Part shown: piece by piece, positions 38,473-48,033 of the stretch
Layout: the number at the start of each line of letters is the position of its first letter
How positions within the stretch are numbered: the first letter of the stretch is position 1
NCBI RefSeq assembly: GCF_001423295.1
Contig: NZ_LMNG01000001.1
Span: 829 to 64,828 of the forward strand
Direction of reading: 5' to 3'
Length of the DNA stretch: 64,000 nt
Origin: Methylobacterium sp. Leaf112
GTDB lineage: Bacteria; Pseudomonadota; Alphaproteobacteria; Rhizobiales; Beijerinckiaceae
Made by a program: the position numbers and the translations under genes
Notes under the pieces: generated by a model
What the model was told of the DNA's origin: nothing
Database searches by the model: none
Seen by the model: only the letters and a program-made list of their open reading frames with translations

Positions 38473-40284
38473 CTACAGGCGGACGGTGCCCGCGCGGATC
38501 GCCCCGAACAGGGCCGGATCGAGGGGGCGGTAGCCGCCCTCGCGGTCGAGGTAGAGCGGATCGGCGATCCGGGCCGGGTCGAAGCCCTCGGCCGCCAGCA
38601 CGGTCTTCTTCTGCTTGAAGGTCTCCGTGTGGGCGAAATCGGCCACGATCCGCAGCACCAGGGGCCGGGCATAGGCCGGCAGGCGTGCGGTCAGGGCGGC
38701 GTGCAGGGCGGCGAGGTCGAAGCCAGGCCCGATGGTCAGGGCGGCCATGCCGGCACGCCCTTCCGCACCCGGCACGGCGACGCCGTAGACGCTGGCCTCG
38801 ATCACGCCGGGGCAGTGGCCCAGGGCCTCGGCCACCTCGGTGGTGGCGACGTTCTCGCCCTTCCAGCGGAAGGTGTCGCCGATCCGGTCGACGAAGTAGA
38901 AGAACCCCTGGGCGTCCCGGCGCATGAGGTCGCCGGTCCGCATCCAGGCGTCCCCGGGGGCGAGCACGTCGCGTAGGATCTTGGCGCTGGTCTCGCCCGC
39001 GCTCGTGTAGCCCTCGAAGCTGTGCTCGGCCTTGGCCGAGAGCCGGCCCAGGAGCTCGCCCGCCTCGTCGGGCCCGGCCGGCACGCAGCGCCCGGCGGCG
39101 TCGCGCAGGGGCAGTCCCGTCTCGACGTCGTGCCGCACGATGAGGGCGGGCGAGCGCCGGGCGAGGAAGGGCGGCACGCGGCCAACGGCGCCGGGCTTGC
39201 CCTCGACGTTGTAGAGCGAGACCGTCCCTTCCGTGGCCGCGTAGAATTCGAGGATGCGCGGCACGGCGAAGCGCTCCGAAAAGCGCGTCCACACGTCCGG
39301 CCGCATCCCGTTGCCGGTGCACAGACGCAGGGTGTGGCGGCCCTCGAACGGGTCGGGCGGGGCCGCCGCGAGGTAGCGGCACAATTCGCCGATATACTGG
39401 AACAGGGTGCACCGGGTCTCGACGACGTCGCGCCAGAAGCGGCTCGCCGAGAACTTCTCCCGGATCACCACCGCGCCGCCGCCGACGAGCACGCTGCCGG
39501 GCGCCACCACGCCGCCGACGCTGTGGTAGAGCGGCAGGCAATTGTACATCCGGTCGTCGGGCGTCGGGTCGACGAGGCCGGCGAACCAGTGGGTCCACAT
39601 CATCACGCGGTGGTGGCTCACCCGCGCGGCCTTCGGCAGGCCGGTGGTGCCGGAGGTGTAGATGAGCAGGGCCTCGTCGCGGACGCCGACGGCGGGGGCT
39701 TCGCCGGGTTCGAGGGGGGCACCGGACAGCGTTTCGGACTCTTCCGCGAGGGACCCCGCCCCCGGTCCCTGCCACAGGATCGCGGGCGCCGCCTCCAGAT
39801 GCGGCGCGGCGCTCGCCCAGGCCGCGGCCAGAGCCGTCTCGACGATGGCGAGGCGGGGGGCCGCCACCGTGACGCAATGGGCGAGGCCGCGATCGCGCAG
39901 GTTGGTGTTGAGCAGGGCGACGCGCACGCCGACGCGGGTCAGGCCGAGCCAGATCGCGAGGTAATCCGGCCGGTTGGTCATGAGCAGGGCGACGGTCTCG
40001 CCCTTGGCGAGGCCCCGGCCGAGGGCCCAGCGGGCGTAGCGGTTCTGGCGTGCCGCGAGGTCCGCGTGGCTCAGGGTCTCGTCGGTGCCGATCAGCGCCG
40101 GCGCGGCGCCGTAACGCGCGGCGAGTTCGTCGACGACGCGCGGGAAGGTGCGCTCGGGCTCGGCCTCGATGCGCGCCGTGCGGGCGAGGGCCGCGACCCA
40201 GCCGGACGTGGCCGAGGGCGGGCGGGGCGCAGGCGCAAGCGGGATGGCGGCCGACGGAGGCTGCGGCGCGGCGCCGGACCTCAT
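38473..40284 (-). CDS. FATP/VLACS-type acyl-CoA synthetase
   Basis: 603 residues from ATG 40284. AMP-forming adenylating enzyme: ALLIYTSGTTGLPKAARVSH (P-loop), EFYAATEGTVSLYNVEGKPG, WMRTGDLMRRDAQGFFYFVD, RIGDTFRWKGENVATTEVAE, and a C-terminal ETFKQKK with the catalytic Lys. The R-x-G-D-T-F-R-W-K-G-E-N motif and the overall architecture place it with fatty-acid transport protein (SLC27-like) very-long-chain acyl-CoA synthetases. The start overlaps the MetA-like stop as ATGA, so the two are coupled, an uncommon pairing. An ORF running through both genes on this strand is a GC artefact. Confidence 0.88.
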   Translation of the reverse strand: MRSGAAPQPPSAAIPLAPAPRPPSATSGWVAALARTARIEAEPERTFPRVVDELAARYGAAPALIGTDETLSHADLAARQNRYARWALGRGLAKGETVALLMTNRPDYLAIWLGLTRVGVRVALLNTNLRDRGLAHCVTVAAPRLAIVETALAAAWASAAPHLEAAPAILWQGPGAGSLAEESETLSGAPLEPGEAPAVGVRDEALLIYTSGTTGLPKAARVSHHRVMMWTHWFAGLVDPTPDDRMYNCLPLYHSVGGVVAPGSVLVGGGAVVIREKFSASRFWRDVVETRCTLFQYIGELCRYLAAAPPDPFEGRHTLRLCTGNGMRPDVWTRFSERFAVPRILEFYAATEGTVSLYNVEGKPGAVGRVPPFLARRSPALIVRHDVETGLPLRDAAGRCVPAGPDEAGELLGRLSAKAEHSFEGYTSAGETSAKILRDVLAPGDAWMRTGDLMRRDAQGFFYFVDRIGDTFRWKGENVATTEVAEALGHCPGVIEASVYGVAVPGAEGRAGMAALTIGPGFDLAALHAALTARLPAYARPLVLRIVADFAHTETFKQKKTVLAAEGFDPARIADPLYLDREGGYRPLDPALFGAIRAGTVRL

Positions 40285-41276
40285 CGGACAGCCCGGCTGT
40301 CGGCGCGGTGGCGGGCGACGTAGGCGACCCAGTTGCGGAACAATCGGTCCGCGTCGTCCGGCCAGGCGGGGGGGCGGAGCGGCGTGTCGGCGAGGTTCGG
40401 AAACGCCGCGAACAGGTCCGGCCGGCGTTCGGCCGCGGCCCGGCGGGCGAAAGCGTCGAGGCGGGCGGCGGCGGCGTCCGAGAAGTAGTTCTCCGGCAGG
40501 GCGGGCAGGGTGGCGCGCTGGCCGTCGAGGAAGCGGAAGACATCGCGGCGGTACTCGCGCGCGAGGCTCGCGGTGTCGTATTCGGGATGGCCCTGGAGGA
40601 ACACCAGCAGGCTGCCGGCCTCGCGCACGAACAGGTCGACCCCGATGGCGTCTGAGCGCCGCAGCACGGTGTAGCCCGCCGCCACGAGCTCGTCCTCCGG
40701 CAGGTCGTTCCAGCGCGAATGCGGCACCGCGACGGAGTCCGGCAGGCCCGCGAGCAGGGGATGGGGCGTGCACGCGCACGGGTAGACGCCGGAGAGCTTG
40801 GCGGTGCGGGGGCGGCGCCGGATGCCGTCGCGGTGGAGCACCGCCGCGTGCGAGGCGAGGCAGGAGAACAGGGTCGAGACCGTGTTCTCCGCCGCCCAAT
40901 CCACCACGGCGCTCAAGGGAGCGTAGAACGGCTCGTCCTCGAGATGCGGGGCGACGGGCTCGCACCCCGTCACCACGAGGGCGTCGAGCCCCGCCCCGGG
41001 GAGCGCGCGATGGGATTCGTAGTGGGCCCGCGCGTGCGCCGCCGCGAGGCCCGCGCGGGGGAGGTCGCGGAACGCGAACAGACTGAGCATCGCCTGCGGG
41101 CCGACGAGGCGCCGGAACTGCCGCTCGGTCTGGAGGAAGGCGGCGTCCGGCATGTTGTTGAGGAGGCCGATCCGCAGGGGCGGCACGGGGACCGCCCGCG
41201 ACGGCATGTCCGCGCGGAGCCCCGAACCGTCGCCCGGGCGGGAGGAGGGGACTTCGGAAGGAGCGTGATCCAGCAT
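40281..41276 (-). CDS. Homoserine O-acyltransferase of the MetA family
   Basis: 331 residues from ATG 41276. MetA/HTS (glutamine-amidotransferase-like) fold: IGLLNNMPDAAFLQTERQFR, nucleophile C139 in TLFSCLASHAAVLH, PHSRWNDLPEDEL, and the His/Glu pair in VFLQGHPEYDTASLAREYRR. Transfers a succinyl or acetyl group to homoserine in methionine synthesis. The nucleophile context differs from the E. coli MetA W-A-A-Q, so acyl donor preference cannot be read. It lies 36 bp after metY and overlaps the acyl-CoA synthetase start by four bases. Confidence 0.83.
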   Translation of the reverse strand: MLDHAPSEVPSSRPGDGSGLRADMPSRAVPVPPLRIGLLNNMPDAAFLQTERQFRRLVGPQAMLSLFAFRDLPRAGLAAAHARAHYESHRALPGAGLDALVVTGCEPVAPHLEDEPFYAPLSAVVDWAAENTVSTLFSCLASHAAVLHRDGIRRRPRTAKLSGVYPCACTPHPLLAGLPDSVAVPHSRWNDLPEDELVAAGYTVLRRSDAIGVDLFVREAGSLLVFLQGHPEYDTASLAREYRRDVFRFLDGQRATLPALPENYFSDAAAARLDAFARRAAAERRPDLFAAFPNLADTPLRPPAWPDDADRLFRNWVAYVARHRADSRAVR

Positions 41277-41312
41277 CGCGACGGCAACTCCGGGGCGAAC
41301 GGTGAGGGGCGC

Positions 41313-42605
41313 TCAGGCCGCGTGGGCGAGGGCGGTCGCGGCCCGGAGCGCCTGATCGAGATCGGCGGCGATGTCGTCGATGTGCTCGATGCCGACGCTG
41401 ATGCGGATCATCTCGGGGAACACGCCGGCCGTGCGCTGCTCCTCCGGCGTCATCTGCCGGTGGGTGGTCGAGGCCGGGTGGCAGGCAAGCGACTTGGCGT
41501 CGCCGATGTTGACGAGGCGTTTGACCAGCCTGAGGGCGTCGTAGAACGCCTTGCCGGCCGTGAAGCCGCCGTGCAGCCCGAAGGTGAGCAGGGACGAGCC
41601 CTCGCCGCCGAGGTACTTCCGCGCCATGGCGTGGTGCGGGCTCTCGGGGAAGCCGGCGTAGTTCACCCAGGCGACGCCCGGATGGGCGCGCAGGAATTCG
41701 GCGACCTTGCGGCCGTTGGCGACGTGGCGCTCCACGCGCAGGGCCACGGTCTCGATGCCCTGGAGCAGCAGGAACGCGGAGAGCGCCGGCAGCACGGCGC
41801 CGGTGGTGCGCTGGTAGACGCTGCGGGCGCGGGCGACGAAGGCGCCCTTGCCGAAATGCGTCGCGTAGACGAGGCCGTGATAGGACACGTCCGGCACCGA
41901 GAACATCGGGAACCGCTCCGCCTGCGCCGCCCAGTCGAACCGGCCGGAATCGACGATGATGCCGCCCATGGTGGTGCCGTGGCCGCCCATGAACTTCGTC
42001 AGCGAGGCAATGACGATGTCGGCGCCGTGATCGATGGGGCGCAGGAGGATCGGCGTCGCCACGGTGTTGTCGACCACCAGGGGCACGCCCCGGGCATGCG
42101 CGACGGCGGCCAGCGCCTCGATATCGCAGATGTTGCCGGCGGGGTTGCCGATGGATTCGCAGTAGACCGCACGGGTGTCGTCGTCGATGAGCTTGGCGAT
42201 CTCGGCCGGATCGTCGCTCGCGGCGAAGCGGCACTGGATGCCCTGGCGCGGCAGCACGTGGGCCAGCAGCGTGTGCGTGGTCCCGTAGAGCTGGGGCACG
42301 GAGACGATGTTGCCGCCGTGGTCGGCCAGCGTCGCGAGGGCGTAGTGCAGGGCGGCCTGGCCCGAGGCCACGGCCAAAGCCGCGTGCCCGCCCTCGAGTT
42401 CGGCCACGCGCTTCTCCAGCACGGCCACCGTCGGGTTGGCGATGCGGCTGTAGCGGTAGCCCTCCTCTTCGAGGTTGAACAGCGCCGCGCCGTGATCGGC
42501 GCTGTCGAAGCTGTAGGCCACGCTCTGGTAGATCGGGACCGCCACGGCATGCGTGGTCGGATCGTGATCGAAGCCGGCATGGACGGCGATGGTTTCACTG
42601 CGCAT
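41313..42605 (-). CDS. metY: O-acetyl/O-succinylhomoserine sulfhydrylase
   Basis: 430 residues from ATG 42605. Cys/Met-metabolism PLP enzyme: AVPIYQSVAYSFDSADHGAA, YRYSRIANPTVAVLEKRVAE, ALAVASGQAALHYAL, QLYGTTHTLLAHVLPRQGI, PLLVVDNTV-type loop VPLVVDNTVATPILLRP, and the PLP-binding Lys in VIASLTKFMGGHGTTMGGII. The about 430-residue length and internal insert mark O-acetylhomoserine sulfhydrylase (MetY) rather than the shorter MetB/MetZ. Directly sulfhydrylates activated homoserine supplied by the MetA-like product downstream. Confidence 0.9.
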   Translation of the reverse strand: MRSETIAVHAGFDHDPTTHAVAVPIYQSVAYSFDSADHGAALFNLEEEGYRYSRIANPTVAVLEKRVAELEGGHAALAVASGQAALHYALATLADHGGNIVSVPQLYGTTHTLLAHVLPRQGIQCRFAASDDPAEIAKLIDDDTRAVYCESIGNPAGNICDIEALAAVAHARGVPLVVDNTVATPILLRPIDHGADIVIASLTKFMGGHGTTMGGIIVDSGRFDWAAQAERFPMFSVPDVSYHGLVYATHFGKGAFVARARSVYQRTTGAVLPALSAFLLLQGIETVALRVERHVANGRKVAEFLRAHPGVAWVNYAGFPESPHHAMARKYLGGEGSSLLTFGLHGGFTAGKAFYDALRLVKRLVNIGDAKSLACHPASTTHRQMTPEEQRTAGVFPEMIRISVGIEHIDDIAADLDQALRAATALAHAA

Positions 42606-43033
42606 GGAGCGTGTCCGTCTCGGCACGATGAGCTCGGCGACCTCACAGCAAGGTGCAGGCCAAGCTTTTGCGCGTCGAATCGGGACATATCATTGACAAA
42701 GACGATGAACGGAAACGCGTCGAAGACTTGGTTAAATCTTCCTTCTCGCATGAGGCGCGTTCGCCGATCCGCGACGACCCGCCGGCCGCCGACTCGCGGG
42801 GGCCTGTCGTCCTTCCGGATTCGACCGTCCCGTGTCGGAACGGTCCCGATGGGGCGAGAGTCTTGATTTGCGACAACTGCGACCGGTCATGGTTTAAGCT
42901 TTGCGATCTCTGTTCATCCATTAAGTATCCGGCGAATGCGGACTTGCCGTGGCGTGGAACTATGGCATTTGCTTTCGCAACAGCCTCGTGACGATCACGA
43001 GTGCCGATCCGATCGTGGTGTGGGAGAGCGCGT
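42606..43033. other. Divergent intergenic region between metY and the cupin gene
   Basis: About 430 bp, more AT-rich than its surroundings. It must contain the promoters of the methionine operon (minus) and the cupin/aminotransferase genes (plus). A SAM-II riboswitch was looked for on the minus strand and not found. No convincing gene. Confidence 0.5.
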
Positions 43034-43489
43034 GTGGCGACGAAACCGATCATTCCGTCCGTGACGTCCGTGGAGCTGCGGGCGGCCCCCATCGAGCCGG
43101 GCTGGATCCGGGTGGGCAACCCGCTCGCCCGCAACGCCACCCTGTCGCGCAGCGCCGACGGTCTCGCCAGCACCCTGGTCTGGGATTGCACCGCCGGCGA
43201 GTTCGAGTGGATCTACGACATCGACGAGACCATCTACTTCCTCGAAGGCTCGGCGACGATCTCGGACGGTCACAATCCGGCCAAGACCTACGGGCCGGGC
43301 GACGTGCTGTTCCTGCCCCACGGTTCGGTGTGCCACTGGCACGTCGAGACTTACGTCAAGAAGGTCGCGTTCTGCCGCCGGACCCTGCCGCGGCCCGCCG
43401 CCTTCGTGATCCGGGCGTTCGACCGCCTCGTCAGGATGATGAAGGGCTCCTCCGGCGGCTTCCAGGTCGGCCCCGCCAAGGCCGCCTGA
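43034..43489 (+). CDS. Cupin-domain protein (Cupin_3/DUF861 type)
   Basis: 151 residues from GTG 43034, preferred because GGGAGAG lies just upstream. A single beta-barrel cupin: ASTLVWDCTAGEFEWIYDID then ETIYFLEGSATIS (motif 1) and GPGDVLFLPHGSVCHWHVET (motif 2), as in the Cupin_3 family that includes ureidoglycine aminohydrolase-like proteins. Glu and His side chains could bind a metal. Reaction unknown. It is followed by an aminotransferase gene 47 bp downstream, so a role around amino-acid metabolism is possible. Confidence 0.82.
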   Translation: MATKPIIPSVTSVELRAAPIEPGWIRVGNPLARNATLSRSADGLASTLVWDCTAGEFEWIYDIDETIYFLEGSATISDGHNPAKTYGPGDVLFLPHGSVCHWHVETYVKKVAFCRRTLPRPAAFVIRAFDRLVRMMKGSSGGFQVGPAKAA

Positions 43490-43536
43490 GAACGCCGCCC
43501 CATCCCGCCTTCCCAGCCCGCCCGAGACCCCGAGCC

Positions 43537-44421
43537 ATGACGGCGCCCGATCCCGACACCCGGACCCATTTCGAGGAGACCTGGACCTACTTCGAGGAGG
43601 CCTGGCATCCCGGCAACGTCCGCATGATGGGGCCGCGCACGCATGGGGCGTGGCTCGGGTCGACGGTGTTCGACGGCGCGCGCGCCTTCGAGGGCGTGGC
43701 GCCCGACCTCGACCTCCACCTCGAACGGGTCAACCGCTCGGCGGTGGCCCTCGGGCTGAAGCCCAAGGTCGCGGTCGAACGCTGGGACGAACTGGTGCGG
43801 GAGGGATTGGCGCGGTTCCCGCACGATGCGGAACTCTACATCCGGCCGATGTACTGGGCCGAACTCGGATTCGCCGGCGGCGTGCGCTTCGACCCCGAGT
43901 CCACCAACTGGTGCCTGTCGCTCTACCACGCGCCGATGCCGGTGCCGACGGGCGTGCGGGCGACCCTCTCGCCGTTCCGCCGGCCGTCCATCGAGGTGGC
44001 GCCGGTGGATGCCAAGGCCGGCTGCCTCTATCCCAACGGCGCGCGGGCGCTGATGGAGGCGCAGGCGCGGGGCTTCGGCAATTGCCTCATGCGGGACGGG
44101 CTCGGCAATATCGCGGAATTCGCCAACGCCAACGCGTTCCTCGCCCGGGACGGCGTGGTGCACACGCCGGTGCCCAACGGCACGTTCCTCGCCGGCATCA
44201 CCCGGGCCCGGGTGATCGCGCTCCTGCGGGCGGACGGCGTCACCGTGGTGGAGCGGACCCTGTCGTACGACGATTTCCTCGCCGCCGACGAGGTGTTCAC
44301 GTCGGGCAACTTCGCCAAGGTCGCCCCCGTCACCGGCCTCGACGAGGTCCGCTTCGAGCCAGGCTCCGTGTTCCGCCGCGCCCGCGCCCTCTACTGGGAC
44401 TTCGCCCACGGGCGCCGGTAG
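43537..44421 (+). CDS. Branched-chain amino acid aminotransferase (class IV)
   Basis: 294 residues from ATG 43537. Fold-type IV PLP enzyme: STVFDGARAFEGVAPDLDLH, PLP Lys K160 in APVDAKAGCLYPNGA, and GNIAEFANANAFLARDGVVH with Glu194 holding the pyridine nitrogen; the phosphate loop is FLAGITRARVIALL. Probably transaminates Leu, Ile or Val, or a related keto acid. Faces the acetolactate-synthase-like gene tail to tail across 10 bp, a thematic but not operonic link to branched-chain metabolism. It may not be the main IlvE of the cell. Confidence 0.85.
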   Translation: MTAPDPDTRTHFEETWTYFEEAWHPGNVRMMGPRTHGAWLGSTVFDGARAFEGVAPDLDLHLERVNRSAVALGLKPKVAVERWDELVREGLARFPHDAELYIRPMYWAELGFAGGVRFDPESTNWCLSLYHAPMPVPTGVRATLSPFRRPSIEVAPVDAKAGCLYPNGARALMEAQARGFGNCLMRDGLGNIAEFANANAFLARDGVVHTPVPNGTFLAGITRARVIALLRADGVTVVERTLSYDDFLAADEVFTSGNFAKVAPVTGLDEVRFEPGSVFRRARALYWDFAHGRR

Positions 44422-44431
44422 GCGGCGCGCC

Positions 44432-46123
44432 TCACCCGGCCGCCAACGCCTTCTCGCGAATCGCCGTGAGACTCAGGCCCGGAGAGATCGCGTCCGTCGC
44501 GATCTTGAGGTGGACGATGGCCGGCTGGCCCGAGGCGAGGGCCGCCGCGAACGCCGCCGGAAAGTCCTCCGTGCGCTCCACCGTGACGCCGAACCCGCCG
44601 AACGCGCGGGCATAGGCGGCGAAGTCCGGGTTGCGCAGGTCGGTGGCCGAGACCCGGCCGGGGAAATCCCGCTCCTGGTGCATGCGGATGGTGCCGTAGC
44701 TAGCGTTGTCGCAGACGATGCAGACGAGGGGCAGGTCGTACTGCACGGCAGTGGCGAATTCCTGCCCGGTCATCAGGAAGTCGCCGTCGCCCGCCAGCGC
44801 GATCACCGTGCGGTCGGGGTAGAGCCGCTTGATCGCCACCGCCGCCGGGACGCCGTAGCCCATGGAGCCCGAGGTCGGGGCGAAATGCGTGGCCGGGCGC
44901 CGGAAGCGGTAGAAGCGGTGGATCCAGGCGGCGTAGTTGCCGGCGCCGTTGCACAGGATCGCGTCCGCGGGCAGCGTTTCGCGCAGGTGCACCATCACGG
45001 CGCCGAGGTTCACGGCGCCGGGCTGCGGCGTCGCCGCCTCGCTCCACTCGAGGTACTCCGCGTGCCCGGCCCGGGTCTGGGCCACCCAGGAAGGGGGGGC
45101 TGCGGGCGCGGCGAGGCGCGCCAGGGCGGCGGCCATCCGGGTGGGCGCGGCGTTGATGGCGAGGTGCGGGACGTAGACCCGGCCGAGTTCCTCCGGGCCC
45201 GGATGCACGTGGACGAGACGGGTGGCGGGATTCGGGATGGCGAGGAGATCGTAGCCCTGGCTCGGGACCTCGCCGAGGCGCCCGCCCACCACGATCAGAA
45301 GATCGGCCGCCCGGGCGCGCGCGACGAGTTTCGGGTTGGCCGCCAACCCGAGATCGCCCGCATAGGCGGGGTGGAGCGGATCGAACAGCGGCAGGCGGCG
45401 GTAGCTCGTGGCGACGGGCAGGTCGAACCGGTCGGCGAAGGCGTGGATGTCGCGATACGCCGCCTCGCTCCAGCGGCTGCCGCCGAGCAGCAGGAACGGG
45501 CGCTCGGCCTGGGCCAGCAGCTGCGCGAGACGCTCCATCTCCTCCGCGCCCGGCGCCGCTTCGACGGCGACCCAGGGGGCGGCGAGCGGCCCGGTCGCCG
45601 TGTCCTTCAGCATGTCCTTGGGCAGGGCGAGAACCACCGGACCGGGCCGGCCGCCGGTGGCGGCGTGGAAGGCGCGCGAGACGTATTCGGGCACACGGGC
45701 CGCGTCGTCGATCTCGGCGGCCCATTTCGCGATCGGACCGAAGGCGGCGCGGTAGTCGATCTCCTGCCACGCCTCGCGGTCGCGCAAGGCCCGCTCGATC
45801 TGGCCGACGAACAGGATCATCGGCGTCGAGTCCTGCTGGGCCACGTGGATGCCCGCCGAGGCGTTGGTGGCGCCGGGGCCGCGGGTCACGAAGCACACGC
45901 CCGGCCGGCCCGTCGCCTTGCCGTAGGCCTCCGCCATCATCGCCACGCCGCCCTCCTGGCGACAGACCGTGACCTGGATGCGCGATTCGTAGAGGGCGTC
46001 GAGGACCGGCAGGAAGCTCTCGCCCGGCACGGTGAAGACGTGGTCGACGCCGTTGACGGCGAGCTGGTCGACCAGGGCCCGGGCGGCGGACCGGGGGGAC
46101 GCGTCTGAGATGGGGGTGGGCAT
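44432..46123 (-). CDS. Acetolactate synthase-like thiamine-pyrophosphate enzyme
   Basis: 563 residues from ATG 46123. Three TPP-enzyme domains: PYR with the catalytic Glu (VTVCRQEGGVAMMAEAYGKA, FVTRGPGATNASAGIHVAQQ), a central FAD/NAD-like domain (LLIVVGGRLGEVPSQGYDLL), and PP with the TPP/Mg motif LAGDGDFLMTGQEFATAV...CDNASYG. Resembles IlvB-family large subunits, but no small regulatory subunit gene is beside it; stand-alone homologues include other carboligases and decarboxylases, so the exact reaction is open. Confidence 0.83.
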   Translation of the reverse strand: MPTPISDASPRSAARALVDQLAVNGVDHVFTVPGESFLPVLDALYESRIQVTVCRQEGGVAMMAEAYGKATGRPGVCFVTRGPGATNASAGIHVAQQDSTPMILFVGQIERALRDREAWQEIDYRAAFGPIAKWAAEIDDAARVPEYVSRAFHAATGGRPGPVVLALPKDMLKDTATGPLAAPWVAVEAAPGAEEMERLAQLLAQAERPFLLLGGSRWSEAAYRDIHAFADRFDLPVATSYRRLPLFDPLHPAYAGDLGLAANPKLVARARAADLLIVVGGRLGEVPSQGYDLLAIPNPATRLVHVHPGPEELGRVYVPHLAINAAPTRMAAALARLAAPAAPPSWVAQTRAGHAEYLEWSEAATPQPGAVNLGAVMVHLRETLPADAILCNGAGNYAAWIHRFYRFRRPATHFAPTSGSMGYGVPAAVAIKRLYPDRTVIALAGDGDFLMTGQEFATAVQYDLPLVCIVCDNASYGTIRMHQERDFPGRVSATDLRNPDFAAYARAFGGFGVTVERTEDFPAAFAAALASGQPAIVHLKIATDAISPGLSLTAIREKALAAG

Positions 46124-46387
46124 GCGGCAATCCGGATCGCGAGCGACGGCGTCGCGTGGGGGCGGGTTCGGTGGCGGGCGCAGCCGCGACGTCGCACCGG
46201 CCGAGGTTCGGCGTGGCTCTCGTGGCGATGCCCGCGTCCGGGCGGAACGTCGGTCTCCGATCGATTTGCCGATCCTAGAGAGGCATCCTTAAAGATTTTC
46301 GCCGGTGGTGGAGCCGATGAGACCCGCGCCGAGTCCCGCGCCAAGATTCGCGCGTACGACCCGCGAGCCCACGCGAACCGTTGCATC

Positions 46388-47833
46388 ATGATCCGAGCGT
46401 TGAAATCCGCTTTGCCGACTCGACGCGCGCCCCGTGCGGCCGGCAGCCCCGTGGGCGAGACGGCCGCGCCGCCGGTCGCGCGGGGCGGGTTCGGCGGCCG
46501 GTTCGCCGTGATCCTGTCGGGCGAGCTGATCCAGAGCCTGTTCCACTTCGCCCTGAACATCGCCCTGGTGCGGATCCTGAGCCAGCACGATTACGGGCTG
46601 TTCGCCATCGTGTTCACCGGGGGCGCCGTGGGGCTCGCCTATATCCGGGCCCTCGTCGCCGTCCCGGCGACCCTGCACATCGCCCGCAGCCTCGGCCGGC
46701 CGGCTGAGCGCGGCTACGACGTGGTGTTCGGCTCGGGCGCCCTGGCGCTCTGCCTCGGCATGGCCGCCCTGGCGCTGGCGCTCCTCATCCCCGTCATGGG
46801 GGTCGCCGGGGCGCTGGGCGCCGGCGCGTTCGTCGCCCTCTACGCGTTCCGCAGCTACCTGCGCCTCGTGCTGCTCGCCCGGAAATCCGCCCGGATCGCG
46901 GGGATGAGCGACGGAGTCTATGCGAGCGTCGGCCTGACCCTGACCCTCGCCATCCTGTACGCGGGTGATGCGTCCGCCCTCGATCACGCCTTCCTGGCCC
47001 TCGCCTTCGCCCATGCCTGCGGAATCGTGGTCTCCTACGTCGCCCTGCGTCAGCCCCTCCGGATCACCCTGCGCCGGTCCCTGTGGCGGCGCTACGTCGG
47101 CCTCTGGCGGACGCTGCTGTGGTCGCTGACCGGGGTCACCAGCATGATCGTCCAGGGCCAGGGCCTGACCCTGGCCTTCGCCGCCATCGTCGGCCCGGCG
47201 GCCTACGCGCCGATCGCCGCCACCCTGGTGCTGTTCGCCCCCCTGCGCATCCCCACCAACGCCCTGGTCAACATGGTCCTGGCGGAGGTGACCGGGCTGC
47301 TCGCCACCGGGCAGGCCAGGCAGGCCGACCGGATCGTCGTCCGCTCGACGGCGGTGATCGCGCTCGGCTGCCTCGTCTACGGCGCGGCCATGTGGTTCGC
47401 CCTGCCGCTCATCGAGCAGGTTCTCTTCAAGGGGCGGTTCGGCCAGGAGCCGATGGCCTGGATCGGGCTCGGAATCTGGGCCGTGACGACGATCTCCCTG
47501 CTCTACGCGATTCCGCGCACCTACCTCGAAGCCTCGGCCGCGTTCCGCTCCATCGCCTGGGGCGCCATCGGCGCCGCCCTGCTCGGGTTCTCCATCATGA
47601 TCCCGATGCTGCTGAGCCTGCCGTCGCACACGGCGCTGCTGGGTCTGATCGCCTCCGAACTCGCCAGCTGCCTGTGGTACGTCCTCAACTTCCGCCGCCT
47701 CGCACGCCGCGCCGACGGTGCCGTGCTGGCCGCCGCCGCCATCGTGTCGGAGGCGGAGGCGCCCCGCGAGGGCGATCCGGCGGCCCCCGCGCGGACGGGG
47801 CTTCGGAACGGGCGCGCGCCCGTGCGGACCTGA
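46388..47833 (+). CDS. Polysaccharide flippase-like membrane protein (MOP superfamily)
   Basis: 481 residues from ATG 46388. About twelve hydrophobic segments in the Wzx/MATE-like pattern, with a basic N-terminus. Regions such as GELIQSLFHFALNIALVRIL, SQHDYGLFAIVFTGGAVGLA and SLTGVTSMIVQGQGLTLAFA resemble O-antigen/exopolysaccharide flippases. Expected to move lipid-linked repeat units to the periplasmic face. It begins a region of glycosyltransferase, polymerase and chain-length genes extending to 57991. The C-terminal 40 residues are disordered. Confidence 0.8.
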   Translation: MIRALKSALPTRRAPRAAGSPVGETAAPPVARGGFGGRFAVILSGELIQSLFHFALNIALVRILSQHDYGLFAIVFTGGAVGLAYIRALVAVPATLHIARSLGRPAERGYDVVFGSGALALCLGMAALALALLIPVMGVAGALGAGAFVALYAFRSYLRLVLLARKSARIAGMSDGVYASVGLTLTLAILYAGDASALDHAFLALAFAHACGIVVSYVALRQPLRITLRRSLWRRYVGLWRTLLWSLTGVTSMIVQGQGLTLAFAAIVGPAAYAPIAATLVLFAPLRIPTNALVNMVLAEVTGLLATGQARQADRIVVRSTAVIALGCLVYGAAMWFALPLIEQVLFKGRFGQEPMAWIGLGIWAVTTISLLYAIPRTYLEASAAFRSIAWGAIGAALLGFSIMIPMLLSLPSHTALLGLIASELASCLWYVLNFRRLARRADGAVLAAAAIVSEAEAPREGDPAAPARTGLRNGRAPVRT

Positions 47834-48033
47834 ACGGGTAGCCAGCGCGACGAAATGGGGTATGCCGCACGACGAATCCGGATGAGGCGCGCGGCGATTT
47901 TCCCATGTGACGCGGGCGCCGGCCCCTGAAACAGAGTGAGTCCGTCGCGCCGCGCGGCGACCGGGGGATCGCGTCTCCCGGGCCGGCGGCGGATGAACAG
48001 AGAGCGGGCGCGGTGCCCGGGCAGGAGAGCACA

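Noticed and set aside
38473-42234. A 1253-codon protein covering the acyl-CoA synthetase and upstream genes
   Set aside because: Only the part after 40284 resembles a protein family; the rest is a shadow frame of the MetA-like and MetY genes in GC-rich DNA.
42606-42900. SAM-II riboswitch upstream of metY
   Set aside because: SAM-II elements often precede alphaproteobacterial methionine genes and the minus strand has a GATTTAACC stretch, but the two-stem pseudoknot with its downstream GCTAAA-like segment could not be assembled on that strand. The better-looking GATTTG stretch lies on the plus strand, pointing away from metY.
42653-42991. 112-residue plus-strand protein with a C-x2-C...C-x2-C pattern before the cupin gene
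   Set aside because: No family match, AT-rich promoter-like DNA, and it covers the only space available for the metY and cupin promoters. The Cys pattern alone is not enough.
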